The position numbers and the translations under genes were made by a program. The notes under the pieces are model-generated. The model was not told the origin of the DNA, did not search any database, and saw only the letters and a list, made by a program, of their open reading frames with translations. Below are positions 11,601 to 26,600 of a stretch of 64,000 nt of DNA, piece by piece; the stretch's first letter is position 1, and every line of letters begins with the position of its first letter. Origin of the DNA: Rotaria macrura (Eukaryota; Rotifera; Eurotatoria; Philodinida; Philodinidae); the NCBI GenBank assembly GCA_900239685.1, contig OENT01000057.1:186001-250000 (forward strand). Direction: 5' to 3'.

Positions 11601-14600
11601 GAACAACAGCAGCAGCATCAGCAGCTACGAACGTTCGGAAATCACTCGATGAACAAAAACAAATACCTGGTTATCAAACACGTCCGTTAATAACCTCGAC
11701 CGGTCAAGATAATTCAAATTCATCACAAATCGATTCAACATCATTTTGGGAACAAGCAAATACTAGTACAACATCGACATCTCGTACTCGTCATGATACA
11801 ACAGATAGTCAAACATTCACAATGAAAAGTTGGTCTGATCAAATGGATTCTTTTAATTATGCTTCATTGCATGAAAAGTAAATATTAAAATATATTTAAT
11901 AAGTTCTAGACTATAATCATCATTTGAATTCGTAAAAATAAATATGTTCATCTATCGAAAATTTCTATGAGAAACATAATTGAGTCTATTTGATTTTTAG
12001 TTTGCAATCTTAAGTTAATGTTTTACGGATATTTCTGTTTATGTTGCCAACACTGCGATCGAAAGGATCTTCTTAGTAGAATGTTAAGAGAGAGAATGAA
12101 AATGAAAAGAAATCGTAAGAAGAGTAGAGACAGTTACGATAACAATAAAGAAAAAATAAGAAGTCATAAATGAATAAATGAGGTCAAGAATAGCATAACG
12201 AACACAAACACATCGCCAGCTACAGAAATAAAAACAGAAAGTAAGATAGGATACAGGAAAGGTCAACATGATAGACTTGTTTTCGTCCACGTGTGTGAAC
12301 TACATGAGGCTAGAATAGTAACCTTTTGAACATTATACAAAGGTTATATCGTTTCAATACGTTTCAAATAAAGACTTAATAAAACATTTATGAAGTTGGA
12401 CCCATAAACAAAAATGTTTCCGGATGAATGTCTTACAGATAATTCAATCATGCGTCATGCATCAATACAATATAATTCATAAAGTTCAATGACTGTATTG
12501 TTCAATATCTGTTTACAAGTAAATGCCTGTACCTTCTAATACACATTACCACTTTTAGTTAATTACCGTTTATGAGAATTCCAAGAACTATGCGTTATAT
12601 CCATTCTTCAAGTAGAGATATGTAACCATTAACAAAATCGAACATCTTGATTTACAGAATATCTTATTCTTGCCTAGATCTTTTGATTTGAATAGAAATC
12701 TAATCTATATTGAACGATGTTTATGACGAAGAAAATTGCTATTAAAAACTATTGTTATCATTATTGGCACATGTCTATTATCTATGAAAAATATTTCAAT
12801 GCAACAGTCTACAAGTGTAACTTTCTGCCTTTATTATTCGTCGTGATCAATCCAATAACCAGCTATGATAAGAGAAAAGTGGAACTGAAGAATCATGAAT
12901 AGTTTCTCGCAGTATTTTATATGATTTAACTTACAGAGAAAATGAACTAAAAAAAATTTTTTCAAGTCTTTTTATAAATCATGAGAAGCATTTGATTATT
13001 ATACAAGTACATAAGTACGACTCTGGATCAAATTTTAAACTTGGTAGATTTTCATTTCTTTTTGATGACTCACTCATTAGTATCAATCTGTCATTAGAAC
13101 CTTTATGAAAGCATTTTCACATCGAGATTCTATTATATATGTCTATTTTAATCTAGGATAAAATCTTCTAGTTCTTTGTGATCTAAATTTGCCTCGAAAA
13201 TATTCTATAACCACTAATTCTTAAATGGTTATAATCTATTCATCATTTTACACACATCTATAATGTGTATATCTGACATTCACACTTAGATTATGAGTTC
13301 TGTTTTTAAATTTATCCCAATAAATCTTAAATAAGCCTGTATACGTATATATATACCATCTTACACAATATTATGAATACATTCATGTATATATGTCGTT
13401 TTTTATTGTATTAGATCCGGTGGACAAATCGATACTGATGCTCATCATGATGATACAGCAGTTGCCATACCTAATACCACATCTGCGCCACGTAAATATA
13501 GTCGATCACCAAGTGAATCAAGTTCACAATCTCTAGCAGATAATGGATCTACAACTAATCGATCTAAGAATTTTCTAATATCGACTAGTAAACAACTGAA
13601 ACCACATATAATTTCAACGAAAACAACAACAACATCAAACAGTGCTCATACGAAATCGAAAACAACAGATGTTATCGATTATTTTGATAATAATGAACAA
13701 CAAATGAAATCCAATGATCAGTGGGTCAATTGGGAAGATTCAAATTTAACACATAATAATCGTTTTCAACAATCGTACTCAAATGATCGACGTAGTCATC
13801 ATCAGCAACAGAATCTGTCTGAAGAATTACCACAAAAATCAAATCGTCACAATGAACAAACTAATGATTTTAGCCGAACTAAACAATCATCTAAAGCACG
13901 TTCCAACGGTAAGATTGTTTGTAATCAAACTATGGTGAACGTAATTGTTCGTTATCTAATGAGAAACATGAACTAGTATAAAATAGAATTTATTTGTTAA
14001 TTCATAAAGACTGAACGAGTTTCATATTGAAAAACTGAGCATGAAATTTTCTTAGTCATTAATAAGAGAAAAAAGCTCTTATTGACTACGATTCTACTTT
14101 CATCAATTATACACTATTCTGTGTAGTCAGAATACAATTTTATACTAGTAAATTTTAGACTAATCGATGGAGTTCTTTGTAAACTCTAAACTAGTGAGTA
14201 GATAGTTGAGAATCGAAGATATAGCGAACAAGTTATTTATTATTGTTTCAATGCAAGTAGACAGTTAATTTCACATTAATATGAAAGTTTACGTTGATCA
14301 TCATGTGCTCCAGTACTTTTATTTTCAGTGAAAACTAAACATAGTGTTGATGAAATTTGAAACATGGATATTTTGGTGTTTGTTCTATTTATTCATTTCT
14401 AACATGCAATTCATGATTGAGATCAAAAATTTTAGAAAAAAGTCTATCAATCTTGGTAAAACTAATCGTATTTTAATACTGATACATTACATAGGACAAT
14501 TTATACGTGATATCTTGTGTGAAGCGTAATAGTCTTCAGAAAACGAATTCACTTAAGAAATTTTTCATAGCTCAACTATCGATGTATAATACTGTCAGTT

Positions 14601-17600
14601 TATACAAATGAACAAGTATATATTCTTAAGACTAAGCATATGATTTGATAATCATGTGATTTACCCTCCTATCTAATAGTTCTTGTGATTTCCATGTGAA
14701 TATATAATATTAAAATTTCATTAAATCGAATTCTTTGAAAAATCTTCATTTTTCACTTTTATTCATGTAATAGAATTTGCTTTTTCTATTAAAGTAGCAT
14801 CTCGTTCATCTGATCTACCGTCAACATCATCATCATCTAAACCTGAAAATAAAACAGTGACTAGTAAAAATCAGCCAGCATGGCGTCCATTATCACCAGC
14901 CAGACCATTGGAATCAAACGATCCAACACCACAAGAATCAATAGCATTTAAAACACAAACGAAAATCAATGATACGAATGATCGTCGTCAGTCGGCACCG
15001 ATTGAACGTAAGCAGCGTTATACACCTATTAATACGGCATCGATACCACCATTGATGAGTGTACGATCGGATGTTCCACCAGCATCATCAACAACAACGT
15101 CATCAAAACCATTTAAAACATCCAGTCAATCACAACGACAAGACTACAATAGTTCATCACATTATTCTCAGCGAAATGATTTTTACAATGAAGCAAATGA
15201 TTCAGCATGGGGAAATGATGAGGAATATTACGAGGATGAAACAGGTTATTATGATTCTAATATTCAAACGCAGCAACATCATTCGGTGGGCTATCATTCA
15301 AATTTACATCATCGTGGCTATATTGCCTTAGGCTCTTATGGACGTTATCGACGTGGTGGTACACTTCGTCATCAACAACAATATAACACCTATAATATGA
15401 ATAATGCCTCTAGTACATCATCACAACTTAGTACAAGTACAGGATCAAAAACTAAAAAATTTCTAACAAACCGCGCTCAAATAACCTCCACTGCTACTAC
15501 TACGACGGCAATGACAACGACAACACCAATTGCAATCGACAGTAAAAAACAAAACGAATCATCTGAACTACAAACAAAGATTGTTTTAGAACCATCAAAA
15601 GTAGTTGCTGATGAAGTAGTGAAAAAACCATCAGCATGGTCGACCGAGAAAAAGTCGACAATTGTGGACGAAATACCAATACCTAAACCAAATGAAACTC
15701 TTTCAAACTCAATAGAAGTTGAAAAGCCTAAAGATTCAACAACTACAACAGTTGTACCGAAGAATGAAACTGAATCAAATGCGACTAGACAAACAGATAA
15801 TGAATCAATGTTAACAAATAAAAAACAAACAACGATTAATACACAACGTAAAACGAATAAGGATCAACAAAATTATCATCAAGATCAACGTTATTCAAAT
15901 CAATCAGTATCTCATCGTAGAAATACTTATTCGCGATCAATGCAAGGTACGTGTCATATTATTGTATAGAGCATGTGAAATAATTTCGAAAATTTGCATG
16001 TGTCAATTCGTTTAACTAAATATTATTTACTACTCAGATGTAACTTCATCTTATGACGAGTTAAGTTTACTTCTTGGAGAAATGAAACGTTAACAAGGAG
16101 AAAAAACACTATCTATGTATCTACTAAGTCATCTGTGATGAAGTTTGTTGATTCATTCCATTTAAACGTAGATCGTTCAAGCTGTATTCGACTCTGTATT
16201 TCATTCAGAGAACAATTATATACATTCTATTGAATTTGATCAAACGATTAAGCTATCGATTAACATTTAATGATGGATACATCAAACATTCAAAAAAAAT
16301 CATCTGTTTCTCATGATACTCGATTTTTTTCTAATGCCGACAAATAATCTCGGAGTAAAAAGTTGTCTCAAAATTTCCTGTTCTAGAGAACAACAAGTTC
16401 TTGCATCTGAAGTATTCTTTCGAATAAACCCATAAAAATGTTTCAGCTTTTTTAAAAATGCTTTGGAGAAAAGAAAATTGAATTATAGGAATTCATTTGA
16501 TTGTATTCAAACGCCGCCTACTTTAACGATCTAGAATATAGTCACAAGTGAGACGATAGAATATCGAAGAATAATAACCCGTAGAATCATTTGGTTTTCA
16601 TTGATTGAATAAATACATATTTAGACTATGAAACCCCACAGATGACTAATCACAATTACTATGGTACTAGTCATCGAACAACGCGTGGTGGTCGTGGTAC
16701 CCGTATGCATGATTCATCCGGTGGTTATTATTACGAACATCCTCAACAGTATGTAGTCATATTATAATCTATGTACTTATGTCTTTTTGCTTTTGCTTTT
16801 ACAAAGACGTTACAATAATCGATACAATTACTCCAATGAACAATATCAACAGCAACATCAAACACACACATTCAATAAGGCTACAAAACGGACTAGTTCA
16901 TCAACAGCAACAATAGATCGTCAACAAACTACGAAAGGAATTAATAATAATATCAATGCTCGTCATCAGTCAGCAAGTGATAATGACCAGAAAGAGGGTG
17001 AAGAATGGGAAACAGCATCAGAATCAAGTACTAATATGCGTTCAACTCATGCTGATCCAAATCAACTACAATCAGCTAAACCAACCACCAATGAAACAAA
17101 ATCAGTTACTCGTGATCGTACGCCACCGAAGAAAAGTTATGCGAATCAAAGGTAAATATAATTTTTTTTTCTCATCAGTATCTAAGTTTAATTTGTATCA
17201 TTGCGTTGTTTCTGAGGATTTCACATATGTTTGAGGACAAAGTTTTTCTCACTATCATGTATATATATATATAATTTAAAATGATAGAAAGAATATTTTT
17301 TATTAAGGTTTTCTTTCCAATAAAATGTCTTTTTAAAGGTATCAGTAAGCATAGAACCTTATGTTTATTCATTTGCACGGTTTCATTAATATACTTAAGT
17401 TAGCAAATAACAGTGAATCAGTCACTCAAAATATGAGACACTATGTTGCAATTATTTTGAATCAAGTTTCGATTCTAGTAGTCTATGTATTTCGGAACAT
17501 ATTTTATCATCTTACATGTGCTTGACCTTTCAGAAATCCACAAGGATTGGATACATGTCATATTACTAAAGGTTACAGTTACTAGAGTTTACATTAACGG

Positions 17601-20600
17601 GAATTCCATTCCACAGGAGCGTGAACCCACTTCAAAATCTGTTTTCAAAAGTTTTTTTAATTTCCAAACACTTCTCGACATATTTTGATTTGAAGTCGTA
17701 GCAGATCGTTATGGGTTCGCATTCCAGAGAATCGGACAAGCCATAAAGACTTAGCATTCATTGAAATAATATACACGTCTAGAAACTTGAGAATGATGCA
17801 AGTTCATCGGGAAAAAATTTTCAAGTAGGTTACCGAGTTTTCGAGACGGTGAACACAGTGGATTCCTTGGAGTGGAACTCAAAACTGAAACCTCGATTAG
17901 AGGTTATTGATAGAAATTATGTAATGAACTGAAATTAGTGTATAGTATGATCTGCTAAACATCCAAAGTCTGACTCCAACGTTCATTTCAATCAACAATA
18001 GTGTACGTTTGTTTTTCACTAGTAATCGAGTAAACAATACTGCCAGAACAAAATCTTTTGATGAAAAATACCTTAAGAAAACTATCAAGTATCATAACAA
18101 GATAAATTAATTGTTTCTATAAAGAAATATACGAAATTTGTATTCACATACTCCGTAACGATCGTATTTCTTCTTGTGTAAAATTATGACATAAACACAG
18201 ATACTTTAGAATCATGTTACTTAAGAACTTTCTTGTCAATCTGGTATTTTCTCTAGTATCACTCCAGTATTATTTCATTAGGTGATACCATGAGAAAACA
18301 AAGCTTGTAGGTCATTGTCTGTAAGCCATCTGACAAAACTTGAACATATCTGTATTAAGAATATTAGTTTAACAACATAAACAAGTATTTTCTTCATTTA
18401 TGTTAGAAAAATATTCGAATGAGATCAAATGACAAGTTTTCAGATAAAACCAATTGCTTGTCACTAACATTGAATTATGAGAAATTGCAAATTTTTTTTG
18501 TGGCAAATTATTGAATTTTTATTGTGTCAAAAGAATCCACTAGTGTCAACACTCAAATTCAATTTGAACTCTTTTCAGGAGAAAAAAGTTAGTTAGTGTG
18601 AATTCAATATTGATAAAAATCTTTATATGTATTTCAGCAACATGTATGATCGCATCAGTACTTTCATACTCATGAAAGTACTGAATTGAGATGATTACAA
18701 TCCATATGTTAAATCTTAGTATTCGAATATTTCGAATCTGTGAAAAGTTACACAACAGTACTTTTCATTTATAATAGTGTATTTTCTAGTCTTACACTAT
18801 GCAACACTGGTCATTGTAAACAATTGTCCTCAAGTTGCTCACTGTACCGTGACTTTCAATGATGAAATCATTTGTATACTTCTAAAGCTAGTTTCATGCG
18901 AATGAAAGAAGCATAAGAATGAAATTAATATGTCTACTCAAGAAACTTTCATTTCTTTCGACATATTTAGACCATTGAATTCTCGCTACAATGAAAGTGT
19001 CATTCATCGACGCACACATAATATACATGAACGTGGTAGTAAAACAACTCGAACTATTGTTCATCGTACAAGTCGTTTATCGGCAAACCAAAAGCAAAGT
19101 ACATTACAGAAAACAGATACTGAAACGTTAGTTAGATAAACAAAAAAAAACACGAACGCCTATCATTTCATGAAAGAAGATATTTTTCCTTCTAGTACAA
19201 CTACGAAACAAGTGTCGACCATTAAAAAAGATCAACATCGTCATTCCCTTGAAGGATACGATTTAAATAATGTTGCTGGTAAATCAATATGACCATAGAA
19301 TTAGTTCTTAATTAGTTTTCTTTTTCAAATGTTTTAAAATAAACTCTAGGTGTTGTTAAAATTGAGACATTACCGGCTAGTGCATTGGAAGAAGAAAGTG
19401 CAACACTTGATGATAGTGGTGGTGAATTTTGTGTTGTCATGTCTAAACGTGGTCGTAAAGAACAAAAAGCTGCTCAATTATCTAAACAAAATGCTATCGA
19501 ATCTACTAATACTAGTACTACTATAACAAATGATCAAACAATAAAATCAACTGCAACTAATAATGATGAACTGCAAACAAATGAAGTAAACAATAGCTAG
19601 AATTATTTTTGTTTCCTTATTAACTGAAAATTTCTTTTTTTCTTTTACTTGTTGTTTTTTAAAGAAAACTTCAAATGATACAAATCAAGCAAATGCAACA
19701 CGTGCACGTAATGGCAAATCTGTTCCACCACGTTTTAATAGTAAAACGTCAAATTCAACAACACGTCAGCACAATACTAAAACTGATCATCAAAATTCTT
19801 CAACATATTATTATGATCAAAATTATTACTACTATGATCAAAGTCAATACTACGATCACGATGGTTCATACTATAACTATGGAAATTATAATCAAACACA
19901 TCGACAAACATCTACACGTCGTAAACAACGTATTCCAACAAGTCATGATACACATACAACAGAGGAGCATCAAAATGAAAGAAAGAATGAACCGAATACA
20001 TCAGAAAAAACTCATCCAATATCGTCTAATGTTATGTCGAATATTCAAATGTGGGATCCACGTACGGATAGTGCAATTTCCAATTCCAGTAAATTAATCG
20101 AAAAACGTAAGTTTATCTTTCATGAGAGATTCAATACTTGACTGAATATATCATCGTTGAATTCGATCAATTGAATGTGTTATTGTACAGTAAAATTGAG
20201 TATAGTTTACTATATTATGGTTTCAGTGTTTCGTTTGTATCCTAAACTATTTAACTTGTAAACTAAGAAAAAATCCATTCAGACCCGTTCCGATTCAAAT
20301 TGAACATGGATGATGAGAATAGAACATTCTCTTTTGTCGAAAAATCAACTCAACGGAAATGATACACATATAATATAACTATGATTCTGAATAGAGATCA
20401 ATCTTCATGCACAGCTCCACAGTGAGAAACAAACGTATTCACATAAAATCGAACATAATCCTAGAAATCTTCGTTTGTGAGATAACGTAAACAACAGAAT
20501 CATGTATATCATCGTCGAAGGAAAAATACTGCAACATGTTCTAGGCGTACTATTTCGGTTGCTATCATTCATTTAAAGATACATTGTATTTGTGTCTACC

Positions 20601-23600
20601 CTAGGAAAATTACGAAAACAAAAGATTATAAGATTGATCCTATGCCATGAAACGGAAGAAAGCTGCATCAAGAATTTCTTCTATCTATTCCCGTGATATT
20701 AACACGCTCCAATAGAATGAGTTATCGTTACAGAAAAATCGATACAGCGATTTTAAATGAAACTTCCAGTTACATTAAAGAAAAATGATTTTTCAATATT
20801 CTGTAGGAGATTTCGTCAAGAGACCATTTTTATTCAAGAAAATGAATGATTGGTTTTAGTTCTTCAGAATGCGACCAAATAGTCATTTTTAACAACTATT
20901 GTAAACAAAGAATAATCTCTGGAGTAGAAACCTGCAGTCCTACCCTATCCTACCCTGCCCTAGGATAGGGTACGAAAAAAAAGGTAGGGTAGGGTAGGGT
21001 AACGAAATTCATAACCTTACAGGACTCTACACTCTGGAGATTAATAAGTTAAGAAATCAATTCATGTGGTTTTAATTTATAACAGTTTGTTCTTGAATTC
21101 GTTAAAATAGTTAAATGAATTATGAACTAAAGAGAAAGGAAATTTGAAATATTTTCGTTGCTTTTCAGCTAATCATGATCGTAAGTTTGGTAACGAAGTA
21201 GTCTCGTCTTCATCGTCGACTGATCCAACACTACCACTCCATCAACGTACAACAACTGATGTAAGACAAAATCTCATAATGCATATATCTTATGTAATAT
21301 AATGTCTATTTAAAAAGCTTACCAGTCATTCTACAGTATCGAAAACTAATGAAATCATAGCACGAACCATAAAACCACCTGTAACCGACAATAAATCTAC
21401 ACGTGACAACAAAGTAATCAATTCGATTCTATCTCATGCGATTTTGAGAAATAAAAATTATTTTTCTTTTAATTTAGACAAAATCGGGCAGCTATGAAAA
21501 GAATGATACAATTTCATCATTAGGTTCGAATCAATTGTTTGAAAAAGTAATTCGACATATTCTAGTTTTCTGTTACAATCAGCTATATTATATATAAATA
21601 TATATATATATATTAGAGTACATTTCTGGATTATGATGATAAACAATCAATGGGTACAGTTGGTGATGAATATAATCAAAAGATCAATTCCCTTAAAACT
21701 ATATGGGATACATCCGAACATTCAAGGTAGATAAAAAAGAAATTTAGTAGTATTTGATTAAAAATATATTCTGTTTAGTGTACAACTTGAACAAACAATT
21801 AATACCATGGTGGCCATGAAACAAAAACAACAACACCAGCAACAAGATAATAATGTTCAAAGTAGTAGTTCAACAAAAGCTGATAATTACGTTCAAGAAT
21901 CTATGTCAACATCATCAGTAAATAAAACAGGTGTAAATACAAATGTTTCATCAACACCTAATGATGATACCAATATTAAGAATACCACATCTAGTGGTAA
22001 TCTGCAATCTACAGGATCTTCATCAACAATCAATCAACCGCCAACATATGCAACTAGCACGGTATCAAGTAAAAATGAACAAAAGAATATTTGTACAGTA
22101 AGTACTAATACCTAATCAATGCAAATTTTCAATATGACTGATCACTTTTGAGTAAAGACAAACGAATAATGAATATCCTGAAAACAGTTCAGATTTGCCG
22201 TTCTTTATTAATGAAAAAAGATACTTGTTGCAATTACCTTTTGATATCATGGCAACAATAACGAAGAGCTCGAGCTTCCAAATTGTAAATTATTACTTAT
22301 TGAAGAGATACAATCGAGTATGAAGTGGTTAAATATAAATTTCTAAAAAACACCTGAATGTTAACTAATCTTCTCTGTTTTATATGTATCACCAAAAATT
22401 TGTAGCTCTCTTCGTCTCTGTTTCTATCATATTCTCCTGACTGCGTTAATCATAGAAATAGTTCAAATTTCATGAAGCAACTCTTGTTTAGAACCGTTAA
22501 AGTGCAATATTTCCCGTCCGAAATATGAAATCGAGCTTTTTGTTGAAGTGACTACTAGATTCATTATTAAATTAAAATTCATTTGTAAGTATCAGCCAAA
22601 GGCTAGATCTTTCAAAATTCATTCATCGGCCCATGAAAGTCAATCGGATACTGAATGAGACGTGGCCAGATTCCGTGAATTCTGATCTCTGGAGGAATTC
22701 GAGGAACTCATAGAATCCTCAGTATTCCTAAAATCCACAATATCCAAGCCTGATGGGCAATCTACAGAATCCTAGAAACTCGACGACTCCAAGGAATTCA
22801 GGGAATCAAGGAACTCAAGAAATCCAAGCAATTCCGCACAATCAAGGAACTCATGTAACTCAAAGAATCTGAGGAATTAACGAAACTACATGAATTCATC
22901 GAACGGAAAGAATTCACACGTTGGAATAATTCATGGCCGATCCTGCGACGACTAAACTACTAGTCTGTAATCAAACAATACTGTTACTGGTTCACTTCAA
23001 CCTCCTGTTATAAACATCTTCGCATAAACCCTTCCCTAAAAGCAAATAGCAACGCCTGGTATTTTAGACACATTTCAACATAAAAACACCGTTAGTTTCC
23101 ATGGCGTCCTTGGACTCCATTAGTACTATGAATCAGAGACCGAAACGAATAGAAAAATCTCATTTCGATTCGATTCGGTTGATTTCTGTATTCGGTTCGA
23201 TCCGATTCGACAGAGTCAATGCTCGATTCGATTAGATTCGACTCATACGCAACAGAAAATCGCATCATTGCCCATAGAGCGTGTGCGCAGCCATGATAAG
23301 GTGGCTTCATCTGTCTGAATGGACCGTATTCTTTTCTTTTGCTTTTAAGTATATATTTCAAAGAATAGTCATAATACAAAAACAGATTCGACAAGGAAAA
23401 GTAATTTGATAACAAAAAAGAGATTGAGCATGGGTAAATCTAAAGATTCTAATCAAGAGAAAGAACCATATTGTCTACTTTCCAAGCTGGACTTCTATTC
23501 CACTTGTACTTGCATTTCGTTCAATTTTCTGAGAATGCTGAGATCTTCAGGTTATTGCAAAGGTTTTAGCATCAATACCAGGGATTTTCTATCTATAGGT

Positions 23601-26600
23601 TACTTTGTGGCATGATTCGCAACTAGAACTGAGATCTTTTAGGTTTTTGCAACTTGCTTTGAATTTCGTAGGATCCCAATCATTTTCTCTAAAGTTTTCG
23701 AAAATATTAGTCACTGTGGGAGCTGTTGTCTTGAATTTGACTTCCACAGAATTGATCTGAAATTTTTAGTATACATATCGCATTTCAAAAGTAATAAAGT
23801 CTCAGCTTTCACCGATTGATTCTATCAGTAAGAAACTGCAAGCGCACATGTAGGCAGCTGAACAATATTAAATCTATACAGAAAAAAATTGCAATGAAAT
23901 AAAGACGAAATATAGTGGAAATAGAAATATCAACCACTGTTACTTTCGATTCAGCTAATAAAGAGATTGTTTTTCACTATCAAGAGGTCGAAATTCGAAC
24001 TTCTTTGCATGAAAATTTGTCTAGCAGCGATGAACTGCCACCCGATGGTAGTATTGCTGCAAGATGTTGCAACGACACGACACATAGGGCGAAAAGTATT
24101 TGAAAATGACACTCAGTGTGCTGGGATTCGGAAGTGGAACTGAATAGACACTTCGGATTTGATTCGATTCGGTTAACTTCTGTATTCGATCCGACCTAAT
24201 TTTTAAAAATCTCAATTCGATTCGATTCGGGTTGAGTCGAATCGAATCATTCGACAATTCGATTCGTTTTCGGTTTCTGCTATGAATTCCTTCACATCTG
24301 TGGATTCCTTGAGTTCCTTGAATTTCTGAATCTTCATGAATTCCTTGTATCCCAGGAGTTCCATGAATGCCTGTAGTTCCGCGAGTTCCTTGGGTTCCTT
24401 GACATCCGAAAAGTCCTTGAATTCCTGTAGTTCCGTGAATTTCTTGATTACTATGAATTCCTTGGGTGCCGCGATTCGCTAGGATTTCTTGAGTGCCTGA
24501 AATCATGTGATTTCGTGATGTACTTTAATCCTGTGCGTTTCTTGAATTCGCTGGATTGCTTCAGTTCCATGAATTCCTTTTGTTACTTGAAATACTTGGA
24601 TTCCTTGAGATCCGTGGGTTCCTTGAGCTTCTTAAAATGCGTGGATTCCTTGAATGGCTTGTGTTCCGTGAATTCCTTTAGATCCTGGGATTCGAGAAGT
24701 TCCTTGGATTTCGTGGAATCCTCAATACGTCGATACCCTCTCAGTGTTGGGCTCGCTACGTCCTCGTTTGTTTTGATGCTATGGCAAGTGTTGTTTGTTA
24801 CGTTCGCAAGAATTCTTAAGTTCTCAAGAGTTCAGAATTCACGGAATCCGGTCACTGCTGACTCAACGTTGTAATATTATCAAGTTAAAGAAAACATTTC
24901 CTGATTCTCTTTCCTACAACATTCATCACTATAAGAATTCTCAATCAATTAAATAAATAAAACTTTCATCGAACTCTAGGTTAAACCAACACAACAAGTT
25001 GCACCTAATATTCAAGATCAGGTTGATGTTACAAGTTATCAAACATTTGTAGCTTCACCATTACCACCACCGATGTCACAAGCATCCCTTCAACAACAAC
25101 ATATACTACCTCAATCTCAAGTTAATCAATTACATCAACAGCATTCGTATCCATTCTATGATAATATTTTAGCAGCACCTCCTCCACCACTACCACAACA
25201 ACAAGCGCAGCAACAGCAACAGTTCAATCGAGTAAAATATTTTATTTCTTAGAAGAGATTCGAAGTTTTTATTCTTTTGTTCGATGAGTTGAGTTTAAAA
25301 TTAAAATTGTTAAAAAAAACAATACTAATTAATATCCCATTCCCATCCATCCCATATTTATGTGTAGATTTATTCATCAACTACAAATACTGCCAGTACG
25401 GATCCGATAAATTCAGATTTTTCGAGCGTTCAATCTTCGCAAATCGTAAGTCTGTCTCTGTATCCTTGCTTTATCGTTGTAAAACATATGTATATATATA
25501 TTTATCCATCTATCTATCTATCCATAAACCTATGTATATATATATATGTATTTATACATTTATTTATACAAATATCTATATATATTTCTCTATAAAAATG
25601 AACATTCAAAATGCTGAAAACATTTTGAATCAATTCATGTCCTTCTTTATATTTATTCATACGTCATATCTTTGCTTTCTTTTCTACTTTCTTCATAATC
25701 ATGTGTAGAAATAAGGACATTGTTCTGGTATTGTTTAACTAACACAGATATAGATTTTTAAATCATAACAAATATTTCTCAAGTATCTAAATGCTAACGT
25801 TTATTTTTCTTTAGTATCCAACACAAAGTTTTCCATATCGTAGTACAGGTGTCTTCTTACAAGCATCACCAAATGTGCCTAATACAAATTCAACTTATCA
25901 TCATACATCACAAGGTTCAATGTCTGGTAATAAAAAACATAATATCGAATCAATAGATACTTGTTTACTTTTCCTTGAGTGGTGAACGATTGATTTACAG
26001 TTCACATGAAGTATTCCCCTCATGTAGAAAGAAGACGTCCATCAATTAAACATACTCTACCCTGTTCCTCTAGTTTTTGATGTTTCAGAAACCCACACTC
26101 CAATCGTACCTCGAAATAGTGAAGTTATGAGCCAATCCTAACTTTTAGTTATTCTATGCCTCGGCTAGGAAGTTTTTAGAGTAGACTCTATCTGGTGGCA
26201 AGGAATATAATCTACTATACTTCATTAACATATTAATCCATGATGACATTTATGGGCACGTCGCGTATTATTATATTGAAAGATTCATTGTAAGTCTAGA
26301 AAAAAAACGTGTGGCAACAGTATCATGGCAGCAAGATAATCTTTAAAAGAAGTTGACATTTGACTAAAATCTTTAGTGTATATACGAGCTCATAAAGAAT
26401 AAAATGGATCCTAAATAACATGATAGTAGTCAATGAATGTTTGTTTTATTATTTTTCGATAAATTTCTTTTCTGATTATATGATCCTCTAAAACAAAAGT
26501 ATCTTAGTAAATATGACGACTTTGATATTTGTTATCATTTTAGCACCGCCGCAAAACAATGCAATACCACCACCAATGCCTAATTATCCATCTACATTCT

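Larger units (their letters stand above)
22098..24979. other. Intron 16 of the PRRC2 gene (2.9 kb, repeat-filled)
   Basis: This is the largest intron of the gene, bounded by cagtaag-type donor and tctag acceptor sequence. Most of it is the foldback array at about 22661-24855 with a hAT element inserted. The flanks 22098-22660 and 24856-24979 contain nothing recognisable. Confidence 0.8.

Noticed and set aside
15947..16641. Alternative acceptor cag at 16641 or a small exon near 16039 in PRRC2
   Set aside because: Both break the frame; the tttag acceptor at 16624 keeps phase 1 and gives a continuous protein.
24021..24506. Minus-strand frame with Gly-x-x repeats resembling collagen
   Set aside because: The periodicity comes from the short GGAATTC/CCTTGA repeat units of the foldback array, and the frame runs across the end of a hAT element. 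It is not a gene.
25277..25708. 143-codon plus-strand frame rich in Ile and Tyr
   Set aside because: It spans PRRC2 introns 17 and 18 and exon 18 in another frame; the Ile/Tyr runs are translated TA and TATC microsatellites.
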